In this document: positions 47,298 through 59,594 of the stretch, in pieces
Numbering within the stretch: the stretch's first letter is position 1
Layout: each line of letters starts with the position of its first letter
Origin: Rhexocercosporidium sp. MPI-PUGE-AT-0058
Taxonomy: Eukaryota > Ascomycota > Leotiomycetes > Helotiales
Length of the DNA stretch: 64,000 nucleotides
Assembly: GCA_020746875.1 (NCBI GenBank)
Contig: JAGTJL010000015.1
Span: 1,798,001 to 1,862,000 of the forward strand
Reading direction: 5' to 3'
Made by a program: the position numbers and the translations under genes
The notes under the pieces: model-generated
Told to the model about the DNA's origin: nothing
The model's database searches: none
The model's input: the letters and a program-made list of their open reading frames with translations, nothing else

Positions 47298-48150
47298 TTT
47301 GTACGCGGTTGTATTTCAAGAACCTTGTGTGTTGTGTTATTGACCGAGGACGGGGAGGGCGATGTTTAAAAGTGGGATGGGTCTTGATTTTTAGATGTAA
47401 TTGTGCTACTGATAAGCATGCTGACACAATTAGAGCGATCCGGTCAGCAGAGCTGTATCGCCAACTTCACTAAGATCAACAAAGTATACAAATATGCTGG
47501 CAATCAATTTAACACGTAGTTGGGGAGGGAATTCCCGGTTTTAGTGATGCAATCTCAAAGCAACTAAAACGTTTCAGGAATTTGCAGGTGAGGAGATCTA
47601 TTTCTAGTCAAATTAGTATCTGGAATAAATATATCCTAATCGAATACACTATTTCGAGCCAATTAAGTAAATCTTACGTTCAAATGGAGCCTCACAATCC
47701 TTGATCTAGATATTCTCACTGGTTAAAGCCAGCAACTTTCTTTTGCCCCGTGAGGTACGAGAAATGTATCGCGCAAGCGAATGGCTCTTGGTATGCGTGC
47801 TCACAGGCAAAATGATCAATTTGTGGTTTGGTTCGATATGTACGTTAAAGCTAGTCCGACGGGAATCATCCCGCCAGATAAAGAGAGAATAGAATAGAAG
47901 ATAATTTTACGATCGACGAAGTCAATTTCGTGACTCGAAGGATAAAAGCAGCTGCGCAGAACCCAGGAGGCATGTAATCTGCATAGCAGGAGAGCCAAAA
48001 ACAACAATCCCAAAGAAAACGATGAAATCCAATGACAAGCAATCATGCAATGAAAAGAGTTCCATCATCATATCGGGCGGAAGTGCTATGAACTCTCATG
48101 CCTCACCGCACGAGTGTTCCACCTCTGCTTATCACCAACTTCACTGTCGA
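47298..48150. other. Intergenic region between LanC-like gene start and ATPase stop
   Basis: 0.85 kb with no supported gene. It should contain the LanC-like promoter and the ATPase 3' UTR. No clear motif is seen. Confidence 0.5.
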
Positions 48151-51100
48151 TCAGACCGCAAGATCGGTGGTGATGGCCTGGCCTTTCCCAGACCAAATGC
48201 CAAATCGTCGCTTAATGGCTTTCCAAGCCTCAACGAAAGCAATGTAGCACGCCAGGGCACCAAACACGACTCCCCACTCCCAGCTGATACTCTTATGCTT
48301 GAACACAGTTTTATTGACAACAGGGATATAAATCACCGGGAACGTGATCACGAACCCAGCAACAACGGCCCATAGTAAGAAGCGGTTGTAAGCCAGAGCT
48401 TTGAAGACCGAGAAAGGCCCCCTGAAGCGGCGAGGGTCGAGGTTAAACAGACTGCGTGAGAAATGCTTAACTTCCCACGCGGTGACCAGGAGCAAGAAAC
48501 TGAGAACGGCGAAGACAGTTGCGCGACCTTCGAAAACGACGTCGCAGGTTTCGTTCCAACCTTCATTGCAATCGGTGCCGAGTTTGCCGTTGCCTTTGCC
48601 AAATACAACGATGATGAATGAGACAAGGCAGAGGATGCCGGCCCATGTTCCGTAGAGCATTTTGTCGGTGATGAGTTCCCAGGTGAAGACACCGATACGG
48701 AGATCGCGAGGGGCGCGGATCATGATGTCTGCTTGGGCTTCTTCCATTCCGAGTCCGAGGGCCAGGAAGGAAGATGTGACCATATTGACCCAGAGAATCT
48801 CAAGGGGCGAAAGCGGGAAGACCGAATTGCCATCGCCATCCTTGAAAACTAGTGCGATCAACAGGAGAATGACTTGAGAAATGTTGGAGATGAGGAGATG
48901 CATCAAGAACTGGAAATTGTTAGCAGTACTCACAAAAGGCGAAAAACGTATAAATAAAGCTTACCTTTTGAATGTTATCGAACAGACGACGACCTTCTTC
49001 AACTGCTTTCACAATCGACGCAAAGTTATCATCTGTCAACACCATATCCGCTGCATCTTTTGCGACATCAGTGCCGTTGATACCCATAGCGATACCAACA
49101 TGTGCGCGTTTCAAGGCTGGTGCGTCGTTCACTCCATCTCCGGTCATAACACAGAAAGCCTGTCGACGACTCAATGCATCGACCATTCTAACTTTCGTCG
49201 TGGGGCTGCATCGGGCGAGGACAAGAGGTAGGGAAGGCAAAGCGTCAATCTCCGCATCAGAGAGTTTATCGAAATCTTGCGCTCTCATGACAGAGTGTGG
49301 AGTTTGCGTCGATGGGTCGAAGATTCCAACCTTCTCGGCGATGGCGGTAGCGGTACTCAGATGATCGCCGGTAAGCATATGAACCACGATACCTGCGCCG
49401 TGACATTTCTTGACGGCGTCAAGTGTTTCCACTCGAGGGGGATCGTAGAGACCAACAAGACCTTGAAGTTTGAGATTCGATTCCATAAAGTTACGATCAT
49501 TAAGGGAGTTTTCTTGTTTCTCTCCAACGGTCTTGGTGGCGATGCAAAGAACTCGAAGGCCTTCGCTGGCAAGTTGTTCAAGAATAGGGTTCATAGCATC
49601 TTCCTCCTCCTTGGTAATATCAAGAACTGGAAGGATGGACTCGCTAGCACCTTTGGCGAAGACTTCAATGTTGCCAGTTCGCTCGTTTTTGAAAGCGACT
49701 GACATTCTCTTGAGACTGGAGTCGAATTGATGTTCGATCGTCGCGACCATTTGACTATCCCGTAGTTGGGATTCCTTTCCACGACCGAATCTCATAGCCA
49801 AGACTTGCAGGGCAATTTCAGTTGGGTCACCGATAGCGGTCCATTCTCCAGGGCTGGGGTTGAATGACTTTTCGTCAATAGAATCGCCACTTGATGAGTT
49901 TGACTTAAACACGGTAGCGAAGTTGCAAAGGGCGACGGCGTCAAGGACTGGACGAAGAAGCGAAACCTTGGACTGCGAAGTGAAATCAAGCTTGTCCAAT
50001 GGCTGATCGTTGATCGCAAGCTTTCCATCATCGGGATCGAGGATGTTTGTGGTGTCTTTGACGCTCAACATTCCCAGTTCTGGGACCCAAACTTTATGGG
50101 CAACCATTTTACCTTGGGTAAGAGTTCCTGTCTTGTCAGAGCAGATATTCGTTACCCCTCCGATGGCTTCGAGTGCTGCCATCCGTCTGATGACAACATT
50201 ACCTCGAGCCATCGCTTTCACACCGACTGCGATAGTGATAGTCATGACAGCAATCAAAGACTCGGGGATGACGGCAACTGCAACGCAGATACCGTAAAGA
50301 ACGACCTCATTGTGAAGCTTCCATTTATTGGCTGAGAAGACAATGATAGCGAGTAGGATTGCGAGACCGAACAGCAGGATAGCAAACTTGGACAGCTTAA
50401 TTTGCATCGGTGTTCCGATTAGTCCAAGGATGCTCTTGAACCCACGGCCAAGCTTCTGGAAGAAGCGACCGAGGGCGCTTGAGCTTGTTAATTTAGCATC
50501 CTCACCACGAAGGAGTGAGGCGACGCCTCCGACTTGTGTTTGCATTCCAGTGGCAACGACGATACCAGTAGCACGACCCCGGGTAACAGTAGTTGCAGAG
50601 TATACCATGTTGATCCGGTCTCCGATGGAAGTGTCGCCACCCCCATTCAGGATGCTATCAGCATGTTTCGAGGCCGGCAGTGACTCTCCAGTGAGTAGAG
50701 CCTCATCGACTTCCAAGTTGGCGCTCTCAAGGAGGCGAAGATCTGCAGGTACGACAACACCGGTAGCGAGCTTAACAACGTCACCGACAACAAGCGTCTC
50801 GGCTTTGACGATTTCGATCTTGCCATTCCTAATAACTTGCGAAGAAGGCGCAGCTAGACTGAGCAGCGATTGCATCGTCTTTTCGGCACGAAAGTCTTGG
50901 ACGAATCTAATCGAAGTTAGTCTAGAACACGAGGCAAAAAGCGGGTGGCGACAAACCCAAGAACAATGTTCAGAACGATGACAGCTGAGATAACAGCGCC
51001 TTCAATGAAATCTAAGGTGCCGTAAGAGAGAGCCATGGCGATGACTAGGACCTTGAGTTGAGTGTTAGAACCAGTGCCTCCACATTATCTTAGAACCCAC

Positions 51101-51623
51101 AATCGTCAAGCTGTTGGAGACTTGTCTGAGTAAGACTTCTCCAATGGACACTTTGCCAGAACCATCGATATTGTTAGGGCCGTCCCGTTCAAGACGAGAT
51201 ACAGCCTCAGTAGAAGAAAGTCCAAGTCTGTATACGCTTCGGTTAACAAACATCTCGAGAAAAAACACCTGCAATTATCAGGGCTTGGGAGAGGCTTCGT
51301 TCGTACTGTGGGTTGACTCCTAAGTGGGCAGCAACTCCACTGCCATCGGACACATGGGCTGTATCCGGGTTTCCATCCCACGTCGAGGACGACGTGAGCG
51401 AGGTATCTCCATCTTTGCTTCGGATATCAACAACACTGTTAGTAGCAGTATCATCGTCGTCATGAAGCACCGAGACGGGCGGTTTCTCTTTCTCTTTGTT
51501 GGGGTTTTCTAGGGTGGGGCTTGGCAGAGGTATAGGAGGCTCGTCAGGATCCTGACCTTCCTGAGCTTCGATGGCGACAGGCTGGGCGTGGCCATCGATG
51601 TGAGTCGTGAGAGTAATAACCAT
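48151..51623 (-). CDS. ENA-type (P-type IID) Na+/K+-exporting ATPase
   Basis: Five exons: 51623-51307, 51227-51101, 51051-50957, 50906-48965 and 48909-48151 (introns 79, 49, 50 and 55 nt); 1,079 residues, the usual ENA length. These plasma-membrane pumps export Na+ or K+ at high salt or alkaline pH. Visible features: N-terminal cation-ATPase segment (GLSSTEAVSRLERDGPN), TGES loop (EALLTGES), phosphorylation site CSDKTGTLTQGKM with Asp436, KGASE nucleotide-binding motif, TGDGVNDAPALK hinge and a C-terminal membrane bundle. The stretch GWNETCDVVFEGRATVF is typical of ENA pumps. TM4 reads IPESL rather than the VPSSL I recall for yeast Ena1, so this may be a separate paralogue group. The intron between exons 2 and 3 seems to use an unusual AAG acceptor; a CTAG acceptor 7 nt further on is the alternative. 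Confidence 0.95.
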
Positions 51624-53229
51624 TCGTTTGGGTGAGTGATACTCGGGATGTGGTAGATGCCTTTGGGCGTTGTTGGGTATGGACGTTGTAGAGGGGAGGA
51701 GTTGGGATAAAGAGGGGAAAGCCAGAAGCTATGGAGTTCATCCCGCGCACAGCTTGTAGGGCGGTGGGGTATATGTACTTGAACTTCCCTCCATCCCCTC
51801 CATGCGGTACCCTACATACCTTTCCCACTATTCTCCGTCAGTGAGGGGGACAGCTGCCGTCCATCAGTCAGTCAGGAAGAGATGCGCGTCAGTCCCCACT
51901 TTGCCATGAAAGATTGAGGCGTCTTAGTGGAAGACCAAGCGGTGGAAGCCATGGCACTGGCACTGGATCATTGGCACTGATGGCTTGCGACTTTGTTCTG
52001 GTGATAAGAGGCAATGCAGATTATGTAATACAGCCATGACTTGTCAGCTGCAGTCTCATTCTGTTGAGCCTGACTGGCTGGAATGCCCGTCGACTTGGCG
52101 TGGGTGAGAATACTGTGAAGTCGTTGGCTGGTGATATGTGCCAAGTGCCCAGCATCACGACCAGCACTTGGCAGTCGGAAATCGAGGCGCAGTTGCATAT
52201 CACGTGTCTTGGTATGCCAACTTTCGGATGCATTTGGAATGGCCACTCTGTTATCTGACAGTAGTACAGTACTTTGCCGTAGATAGATAGAGGCAAATAA
52301 AGAAAAGGAGAAAGAAAGAAAATGGAGAAATACAAGGCACAGTAAAGTGGGTGCTGACTTGGTGGCGTGTCTCGGGCTCCATCGAAACAGTACTAATCAC
52401 ATGATCTTGACCCAAAACTTTTAACCATTCTCAAAGCTTCTGCCAGTTCATTGTCTCCAGGAATGGGGGTGAGACCTGCGTGCCATGAAATGCCATGATA
52501 CCGTGGATTATTGGCGTGCGGACATTAGGCAAATTCTTTGGGCAACACATACACCTCAGTCTTGCCAATGTTCCGCTGCTGAGTGTGAAGTCTGAGATCT
52601 CATGGTAAAGGTCACATGGGTGGTAGCAAACAGTTTGAACTGCTTTCTTGCTCCATCTCTTTGTCGGTAACATGCGTATGTTGTTTGCTCGGTCCATTAG
52701 GACAAGAGGATGTGTAGCTGTTGAAACACAGTGGGATTGTGAGCTTAGCTTTAACCAGTCATGTTTGCAGCAAGTCTTCCTTTAAAGCAGAGCGACCTTG
52801 CTATTACGCTGCGTAATACAAACAGCAGATTGACGGAGCTGCCCACGCTGACTATGCACCCTACAAAGGCTCCTTTGAATCCGTGATGTTTGTACAGTAC
52901 ATGGCCAGTGTTTAGCGAGGCAAGCCACACTCAACATTATGCGGATCACTAACAGCTTTGTTGTTACCAGCCTTTGGTCTTGCCTACTGAATGTAATCTA
53001 GAAACAAAACCGCTTTGAATGGACACGGCTCTTGTATCTTATACGGTTATGGTTGCGTGATATTGGAGTCCCATCTTGGGACACAATGGAAGAGTGAAGC
53101 ACCAACAAGACTGCATGGCATAGAATTGATCAGACATTATTAAGAGCCACTCAGCAAGTATAAGTCCAAACGCTAGTAGTTAAAGTCGCTGGTACAGGAA
53201 AGTATATTTTCATCCTACCCACATGCTCT
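51624..53229. other. Intergenic region upstream of the ENA-type ATPase
   Basis: About 1.6 kb without a supported gene. It includes the PacC-like site group described separately. The frames present (up to about 100 codons, 52021-52335 and 52431-52697) are overlapping and random-looking. Confidence 0.5.
52094..52173. promoter_or_regulatory. Cluster of three PacC-like sites including a perfect inverted repeat
   Basis: The PacC consensus GCCARG is matched by CTTGGC at 52094-52099, GCCAAG at 52140-52145 and CTTGGC at 52167-52172 (CTTGGC being the reverse complement). The last two form a perfect 10-bp inverted repeat, TGCCAAGTGC (52139-52148) and GCACTTGGCA (52164-52173), with a 15-bp spacer. They lie about 470-550 bp upstream of the ATPase start. 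ENA genes are known to be induced at alkaline pH through Rim101/PacC, so the position makes sense. Binding is inferred only. Confidence 0.45.
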
Positions 53230-55152
53230 CTAACCAAGCTTAATACTCTTAACAAGCCCAGGCTTGATACCAGTCTTCTCACCCCCATACCCACCCCTCT
53301 CCTCACCACCCTTATACACCGCCCTCGTACTAGCCAACTTCTTCTTCTTTTCCTCATACTTCTTTCTCTTTTTAACTCTCGGATTCCGCACATCCTTCTT
53401 CCTCTTCGGCGCCAGTCCCTTATTCTCCTCAATAACATACCCAATAGCTCTCTTGCCATCCTCATCAACCTCTCCCTCAACTACACGTACCAAGCCACCT
53501 TCAGCCTTGGCCTGCTTGATCGCCTCCATCTTCTGCTCTTTGCCAAGCTTCTTGTCCTTGGAGACCTTGGCAACCATGTCATAATACTCATCCTCCTCAC
53601 CTCTAACTTTCTCGGCAACTCCTTCATCCCCACTATCACTATCTCCACCAAGATCGGCTCCAGCTCCCCCGCGGCCATACTCGTCCAGCTTCTTGCCACG
53701 CTTCTCCGCTTCGGCATTGAGTCTTGCCTGACGATCTCGAAGGCGCTCTCGATGCGGTAAATCTGCATCACCACCAGCATCGCGACCAGCTCCTGCGCGC
53801 TTGTTGGCTTTCTGTGTGATTTGCGAGGTGTAGAATCGCAGACTCTTCTTCTTCGCCGCCTTTTCCTCAGCCGATTTGGCATCCATTGTCTCCTCCTCTC
53901 CGAAATCAGAGTCGTCGTCTGCGACAATGATTGCTTTGGATTTTTTGCTGGCCCTGCGTGATTTAGGAATCAGGGATGAGAGATCTGCAAGTTCGTCTTC
54001 CGCTTCCTCGAGGCGCTGGGCGCGAAGGGCGGCTTCTTCTTCGACGGCTGCGATCCGGGCGAGCTCCTTCTTGTTCTTCTTCGATGGTCGATCTTCCTTC
54101 TGACTCTTCTTTGGGACCTCAATCTCTTGTACCGATTCCTCTTCCGAGTCTTCTTTGAGGATCTCTGGTGCCTTCAGCGATTTGACCCTGGCCCAGAACT
54201 CTCTACACTGAAGCAAGCTGTCCATAACATCATGGTCCCGTAATTCTACTGGATCCAAAGCTTTACCCTCTGTGTTGCCGCCCTTCGCAGGTGATGTGAG
54301 AATAGCAAAATACATGGTCAAAGCAGCCAAGTACGCCGCGAGCGCCCTAGCTTTCACAATCGTGTGTGATGTGGGAGATGATTTCTGAGGTTTTTCAGAA
54401 GCCACCTCCTTCTGTAATTCCACCAATACCGGTTGCAATTGCAGAAACTCGTTTGCGAGGAACTCGAACTCCGGGTATCGTGTCTGTAGAATCCTCAATC
54501 GTTCTTGTGGTCCCATCTCCGGTGTAATCTCAACATCCTTCAGCACTTCAGTGACCACATCTCCCTCTTCGTCCCCCTCTCCAGCATCTAACCATTCGCT
54601 CTCGTCGAATCCAAAATCTGCCTCGGACATCTTCTGCAGTTTCTTCTGCTGCAATCTCTTCGCTTCTGCCTCCTCTGCAAGCGCATCTGCTTCCGTCTGG
54701 ATCTCATCATTGTTGTAGTAGTCCTTCCGTGATGTACCCCATCCTTCCTCTTCGTCTTCTTCCTGTTGTAGTTCCTCCTCATCAGAAGAATTGTCTTTCG
54801 CGGATTTGCGGCGTTGCTTGGGCTCTTCAACCTTGTCGTCGTCATCGTCGCTCCCAGAGGAATATCCTAGAACTTCTTCGTCTGAAAGTTCCAATGCAGC
54901 ATCTACACCACATTAGCATTGCCCATTTCGCAAATCAAGACATATATCACCATCTTCCTGCCACTTCCTCCTCCTCTTCGCATCCGGACCTTCATCCAGC
55001 AAGACTTTGTCGCGATTGATATGGAACTCGTCCTCGGAATCTGCGACGTCTTCGTACGTAGTAATTGGGCCCATCTTGCCTCCTTTCGCCTCGAATCCAC
55101 TCTCGGCTTTGGCGCCTTCAAATCGGCCAGATGCCTTCCTCTTTTTCGCCAT
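53230..55152 (-). CDS. UTP3: U3 snoRNP / SSU processome protein Utp3 (Sas10)
   Basis: Two exons, 55152-54951 and 54902-53230, with a 48-nt phase-1 intron (GTGATA donor, GCTAAT branch, GTGTAG acceptor); 624 residues. Utp3/Sas10 is part of the small-subunit processome that cleaves pre-18S rRNA in the nucleolus. The N-terminus is basic (MAKKRKASGRF), then comes a long acidic stretch (YSSGSDDDDDK). The Sas10/Utp3/C1D helical domain covers roughly residues 190-310 (EFLQLQPVLVELQKE ... AYLAALTMYFAIL). The conserved C-terminal Sas10 domain (AIGYVIEENKGLAPKRKKDV ... YGGEKTGIKPGLVKSIKLG) closes the protein. Domain order and size match the family. It is divergently placed from the GNAT gene. Confidence 0.95.
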
Positions 55153-55811
55153 GTTTGCGGGATTGAAGTGCTGTGGTTGCCTTAAACTTGCTTGATGAGA
55201 GGTTCTTTGATATCGAAAAATTTCAGTGGCCTTATCTTAGCGCCGGCTCGGATCAACTTCGGGTGAACCTTGTCTCATCCAGATTCCAGTCCATTCACTT
55301 CACAATCATCCTTCGAGAGCTACATTTAATGTATGTGTATGAGAATAAGACTTAAAATCTGGACAAATTTTTCTTGCCGTCTGAACATTAAATTCATTCC
55401 TATTATCACCTAGTCAAAGCTATCACAGACTTCTCCTGTTTCTGGCATCCCAGTATTTAGGAAGCGAGTTGTAATAGCCGAGTGTTGACAACCTGGACTG
55501 GACATGCACAAACAATCATACAAATGAGACCTCGTTCTTCAGCACCAATGTCGAGGCTCCGATGAGCCAAGAAGTCAGATTTGAACCCTACCTCGTAAAC
55601 TCCGTAATCAGTCAAGCAAAGTAACACGCTCGCCAAGCCATCAGCACTAACCCGTCAACGTTCCAATTCTCGGTCACCCTCACGTCAGGTAGGGAAACTC
55701 AGGAGAGTGGTTGTATATGTATTAGAAAGAAAGCGTACGCATAATTTCTCTTTGCAAATCTTTCAGAAAGACTTCATTCAAAGCATTTTTCAGTCTCTCA
55801 AAACAGCAAAC
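55153..55811. promoter_or_regulatory. Divergent intergenic region between UTP3 and the GNAT gene
   Basis: About 0.66 kb upstream of both genes. No gene, tRNA or clear promoter motif is seen. A TTTGAACCC segment near 55580 looked like a tRNA T-loop but has no pairing stem. Confidence 0.45.
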
Positions 55812-56825
55812 ATGCCACCCTTCACCCTCCTCCCAGGCGTGCCCTCCGACCTCGACGAAATGGTACACATCTGGGTCACCGCAATGGACCAAGATCCATT
55901 CTGGAAAACTTGGATGGGAACCATGACCCAATGCCAGATTGAACAATGGACGAAGGAGAATCTCGGGTACAGGATAGTGACCGGCGTTGAGCTGGGGGTG
56001 ATGCAGACATGGAAAGTTGTTGATGAGAGTAATGGGTAAAATTGAGATCTCGAAAAGGCGCACGGAGTGTTGAGTATCTTAGGAAATTAGCTAATTCAGA
56101 CACAGCAATATTGTTGCATGGACTGGTCTCTCCTTTCCGTGGCCAGAAACTCTCACGGATGATGAACGAGCGTCTCTTACTTCGAGCTGGTCACCACCCG
56201 AGGTATGTTTATTGCCTCGTGCAGTCATTTTCTCTTGGAATATCAAAGCGAAGTCTCTATGAGATGAAAAGGCTAAGTGCTGATGTTTCCAATGTATTAG
56301 GGCGGCAACTGGTTGATTCGAAACTGGTATGTGGAAAATGTTGCGCCAATGGTAGGCAACGGAGGATATGATCGCTCTAAACATTTTCGTGAGTCACTTC
56401 TTTTGTTCGTATTGAAAGGGCTGCTCGATCTTGATATCTTGCTTTGCACGATGGCAGAGTTTTGAGGGTTTTTTAGGCTACAACGAAGAGAGAGCTGACA
56501 GTACTCCTGCGAAAATACAGTTAGGCAAGGTAGCATGGTCCTCCCATCCTACCAGCGCCTCGGACTCATGACACTCCTAACAAAGAAATGCAACACCATT
56601 GCCGACGAGTACGGTGCCTCTACCTACGTTAATGCACGACCAAAGGCAACGAGCATGTTCCTCAAAGAGGGCTTCGAAGTGTGTTCTGTGCGCGATGCTG
56701 AATTAGGGGAGTTCAATGAGACCAGGAGGGGAAAGGGCGAGCTTGAGAATGGAGAGACGAGATTTTGCGCGCTAAAACGAGAGATCGGAGCTGTTCCTAA
56801 GAAGAGGAAAGTGGATTGGGAGTAG
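55812..56825 (+). CDS. GNAT-family N-acetyltransferase
   Basis: Four exons: 55812-56035, 56100-56202, 56301-56388 and 56521-56825, with introns of 64, 98 and 132 nt whose phases agree; 239 residues. GNAT enzymes transfer acetyl from acetyl-CoA to an amine; the substrate here is unknown. The N-terminus gives the typical start PFTLLPGVPSDLDEMVHIWV. The acetyl-CoA motif A is in the last exon (MVLPSYQRLGLMTLLTKKCN), with QRLGLM in place of the consensus Q/R-x-x-G-x-G/A. Motif B follows (GASTYVNARPKATSMFLKEG, then FEVC). The layout is that of small fungal GNATs that act on small molecules. Intron 3 has two candidate acceptors; only the downstream one avoids a stop. Confidence 0.86.
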
Positions 56826-56960
56826 AACATGGAGAAATTGATTAGATAGCATAAAATTTTACTAACGTTCAATTTTGGTGGCAATTCAAGCGAAATTGGT
56901 CAGCTTTCTTGCAGACGATTGGTGTATAATATTATCCCATAGATTGCCATTTCGTCCTTC

Positions 56961-59037
56961 TCAGTATCTGTACCAGACCGGTGCGACCCAGACTCCCCTC
57001 ATACCAGTCTCAGTGTACCGTTGTCTCATTGCAGCAATGATTCCAAATGGCACGAGCTCTGCCTGTTGGATGCCGGGTTCCTTGGATGGAACAGCCTTAG
57101 CATCCTGATAGGCGACATATTCTCGAGCACACATTGTCAAATGCCCCCTTCCATAACCAAAAGCCGCCATTCGCATGACCTCGCGGTCGTGAGGCTTACC
57201 ACTCCACAGATCTGCAGGTTCCCTTTCGCCCTGGTCTTCGGCCTCCATGGACATATTGAAGCCGCGAAAGTTGAAGACGCGGAGGAAGGGTTCGTATTCG
57301 GGATCCGTGAGGAAGCGATACATGTTCGTGATCACCATGTCCAGTTCGGGGATCTCCATGTGCGGCTCTAGCCACGTGGCTTGGCTGAAGGTACCCTTGC
57401 TGAGGAGGGCCTCGTTCGGTAAGAGGAACTTTGGGAGGGATGGCATTCTCGAGTCGTAATCGAGTTTCTTCGAGTCGTGGGCAAGCCATTCGTTAAGTCT
57501 ATCAGCTCCACTGAGTCGGAAAAGGCGCCAAGAATTGCGCTCCACATCGACGTCGACAGCTACGTGATGACCAGCAATCTTTCCAGACAGTCGGGTGTAA
57601 AACTGGAAGGGTGCATTGCTAGGTTGTTCTGTTGGCTTGAGGTGCTGTCCGAGGTACCAAGTCTTTATTTGATATTCGGTACTTGTTTTTGGAAGACGTC
57701 TTTCGATAAACTTGGTCGCAGGAACTCCTGGGTGTAGGTCTAGGTGTTTATTAGCAGTCTGGCCAGGATGATGAAGAACAGAGTGCTCCTTACTTTTGTC
57801 CATGTATATACCAGTGTCCAAGCCTTTGCATGAATCTATCATCTGGTGGTACCAGCCTATTTTCGGGCCTAAGGTAAATCTGACAGATGTTAGCATTATG
57901 GTAAGAGAGTAGTAGCAATAACGGGTGGACCCACCCAATCACCAACAGAGACAGAATGAAAAAGAAGAAAGCAGCCAAGGCCAGATTCCCAAAGAATCGG
58001 ATCAGCCGTTTGCACCTCCTCTCTCCACCTATAGTACGTAGGTTCAAGGCGGCTTCCAAAAACTCCACAGTTCCTCTAAACAGGCGGAGGAGGATGAAAC
58101 AGACGACAGGAAAAACGACAAATACCACGCCCGCGAAAACACCAACGCTCTCGAGGAACGTGTCGATCTCAGAATATCTGTACGGCATGGTGTTCCAGCG
58201 GATGTGGAAATGCAGCAAGACACCAAGAAGGCCGTATATAACTGTAATTAATGTCCATCCAATTATCATTAGCCTGAAAGATCCCCTCTTCCTCTCGTGG
58301 GCTCTCCTGCAGAATCTACCCCATGCAGTTGGTGGCTTTGGAGGAGGGATGGGCCCTGGTGGGCATCGAGCCGTGCAGGGAAACTGGCAAGGTCCCGGAT
58401 GGCAGTTCTCTCTGCAAGTCCGATCCTTACCATGTCCACACTTGCCAGCTTTGCCACAGACATACCCGCAGACATTGGGACTATCAATGGTACACAATCG
58501 GTGATCTTGCTTGCCACACCAGCACTTTGGTCCTTGAACAGTCCTCTGGGGAGCAGAGCAGGTTGGGCATTTCCACGAAGGAACACCCCGCCAGACTAGT
58601 GAGCGATTTCGCAGCCTTTGACGTTCCCATGACTTGATGCACTATATTTAGCTTATCAGTATTCATTATTTCTAAATCTCAAGCGCTCGGAGAGACACTA
58701 TAAAACGAAAGAAAAGATATACTGACTTGGTAGTGGTAAACGTTGTAGCATTCGTGGCATTGCCAGATGTTATAGAGCGCACCGTGCCCAAACGCCACCG
58801 CATCAGTACAGATTGTGCAAATTGAGCTGAATAAGTACACTTGTCAGCTCCGAAAACAATTTACACAATGTAGTGATGGATTACTTACGTTCCAGCAGTG
58901 ATTTCTTCAATTATGCGCTCACTGCGAGTAGCTGGACCCGGCTGGGTGTTGCGGGAATCAAGTTCCACTTCATCCTCCTCAGATGTGTTGAAACCCAATG
59001 AAAACCATCTGGAGAGGAATGCAGGAAGTTTCATCAT
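56961..59037 (-). CDS. RING/NF-X1-like zinc-finger membrane protein with unrecognised C-terminal domain
   Basis: Five exons: 59037-58889, 58826-58727, 58641-57935, 57879-57794 and 57739-56961 (introns 62, 85, 55 and 54 nt); 606 residues. A C4HC3 RING-type finger uses Cys53, Cys56, Cys73, Cys76, His81, Cys84, Cys108 and Cys111 (CTICTDAV ... WQCHECYNVYHYQCIKSW ... WKCPTC). It is followed by an NF-X1-like Cys/His stretch (KCWCGKQDH, CGHGKDRTCRENCHPGPC, CTARCPPGP). Such fingers usually confer E3 ubiquitin ligase activity. Three predicted membrane segments follow at about residues 208-228, 248-270 and 296-319. Then comes a C-terminal region of about 285 residues that I do not recognise. This suggests a membrane-bound ligase with a novel reader or effector part. 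The 54-nt intron is a multiple of three with no stop, so its removal is probable but not forced by the frame. Met1 and Met2 are adjacent. Confidence 0.82.
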
Positions 59038-59594
59038 GGATTGTTTGGGTGGTTTGAAGTCAAAAATACTTCAGTGCACGTACTTTGAAACGCAAAGTAC
59101 CCCTCGAGGCTGAGGGACAGAGAGAGTTGTTCCAATCCTTAGACTTCAAAGAATTTTTTTATAAAAGGGACTGTGCGGCTAGAATTACTCGAAAATGAAG
59201 CAGGTCCAAGCTAGAAAGAGGATAGACGTGATGTAGAGCTGCTAAGGTTATCCGCTTCTGGTTCAAAATTGTGGTGGGATGGGTCGATCCGAACTAGCGT
59301 AACGGCGGATATGAGTCTAGGACTGGCCCGAAGACCACCACACAGATCTAGCGAAAGTCGAAACAGATTCTCAAATACTTACCGGTGATAAGAAATTAGT
59401 ATCCATAGTTGCGATGTCAAGGTAGGGTCGTAGAGACGATCTTCGGAAGTGGCTTGGGTCCACATTGGAAGCGCATCGACGTCAGACTTCGGCCTGACAT
59501 AATTCTTCGCAGTCTAGGCGTCGATAACCACGAACGATATTGGTATGGTCGCTGTCTGAGACTTTTTTGGGCTAATTGCGTCGAGGTACGACCA
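59038..59594. other. Intergenic region between RING gene start and regulator stop
   Basis: 0.56 kb, holding the RING gene promoter and the 3' UTR of the Zn2Cys6 gene. No further feature is seen. Confidence 0.5.

Noticed and set aside
46104..51623. LanC-like gene next to the ATPase as a lanthipeptide biosynthesis and transport cluster
   Set aside because: No precursor peptide or dehydratase is present, and the pump is an ENA-type cation ATPase, not a peptide exporter.
55560..55640. Possible tRNA 3' half (TTTGAACCC segment)
   Set aside because: The T-stem does not pair and no acceptor or anticodon stem can be drawn on either strand.
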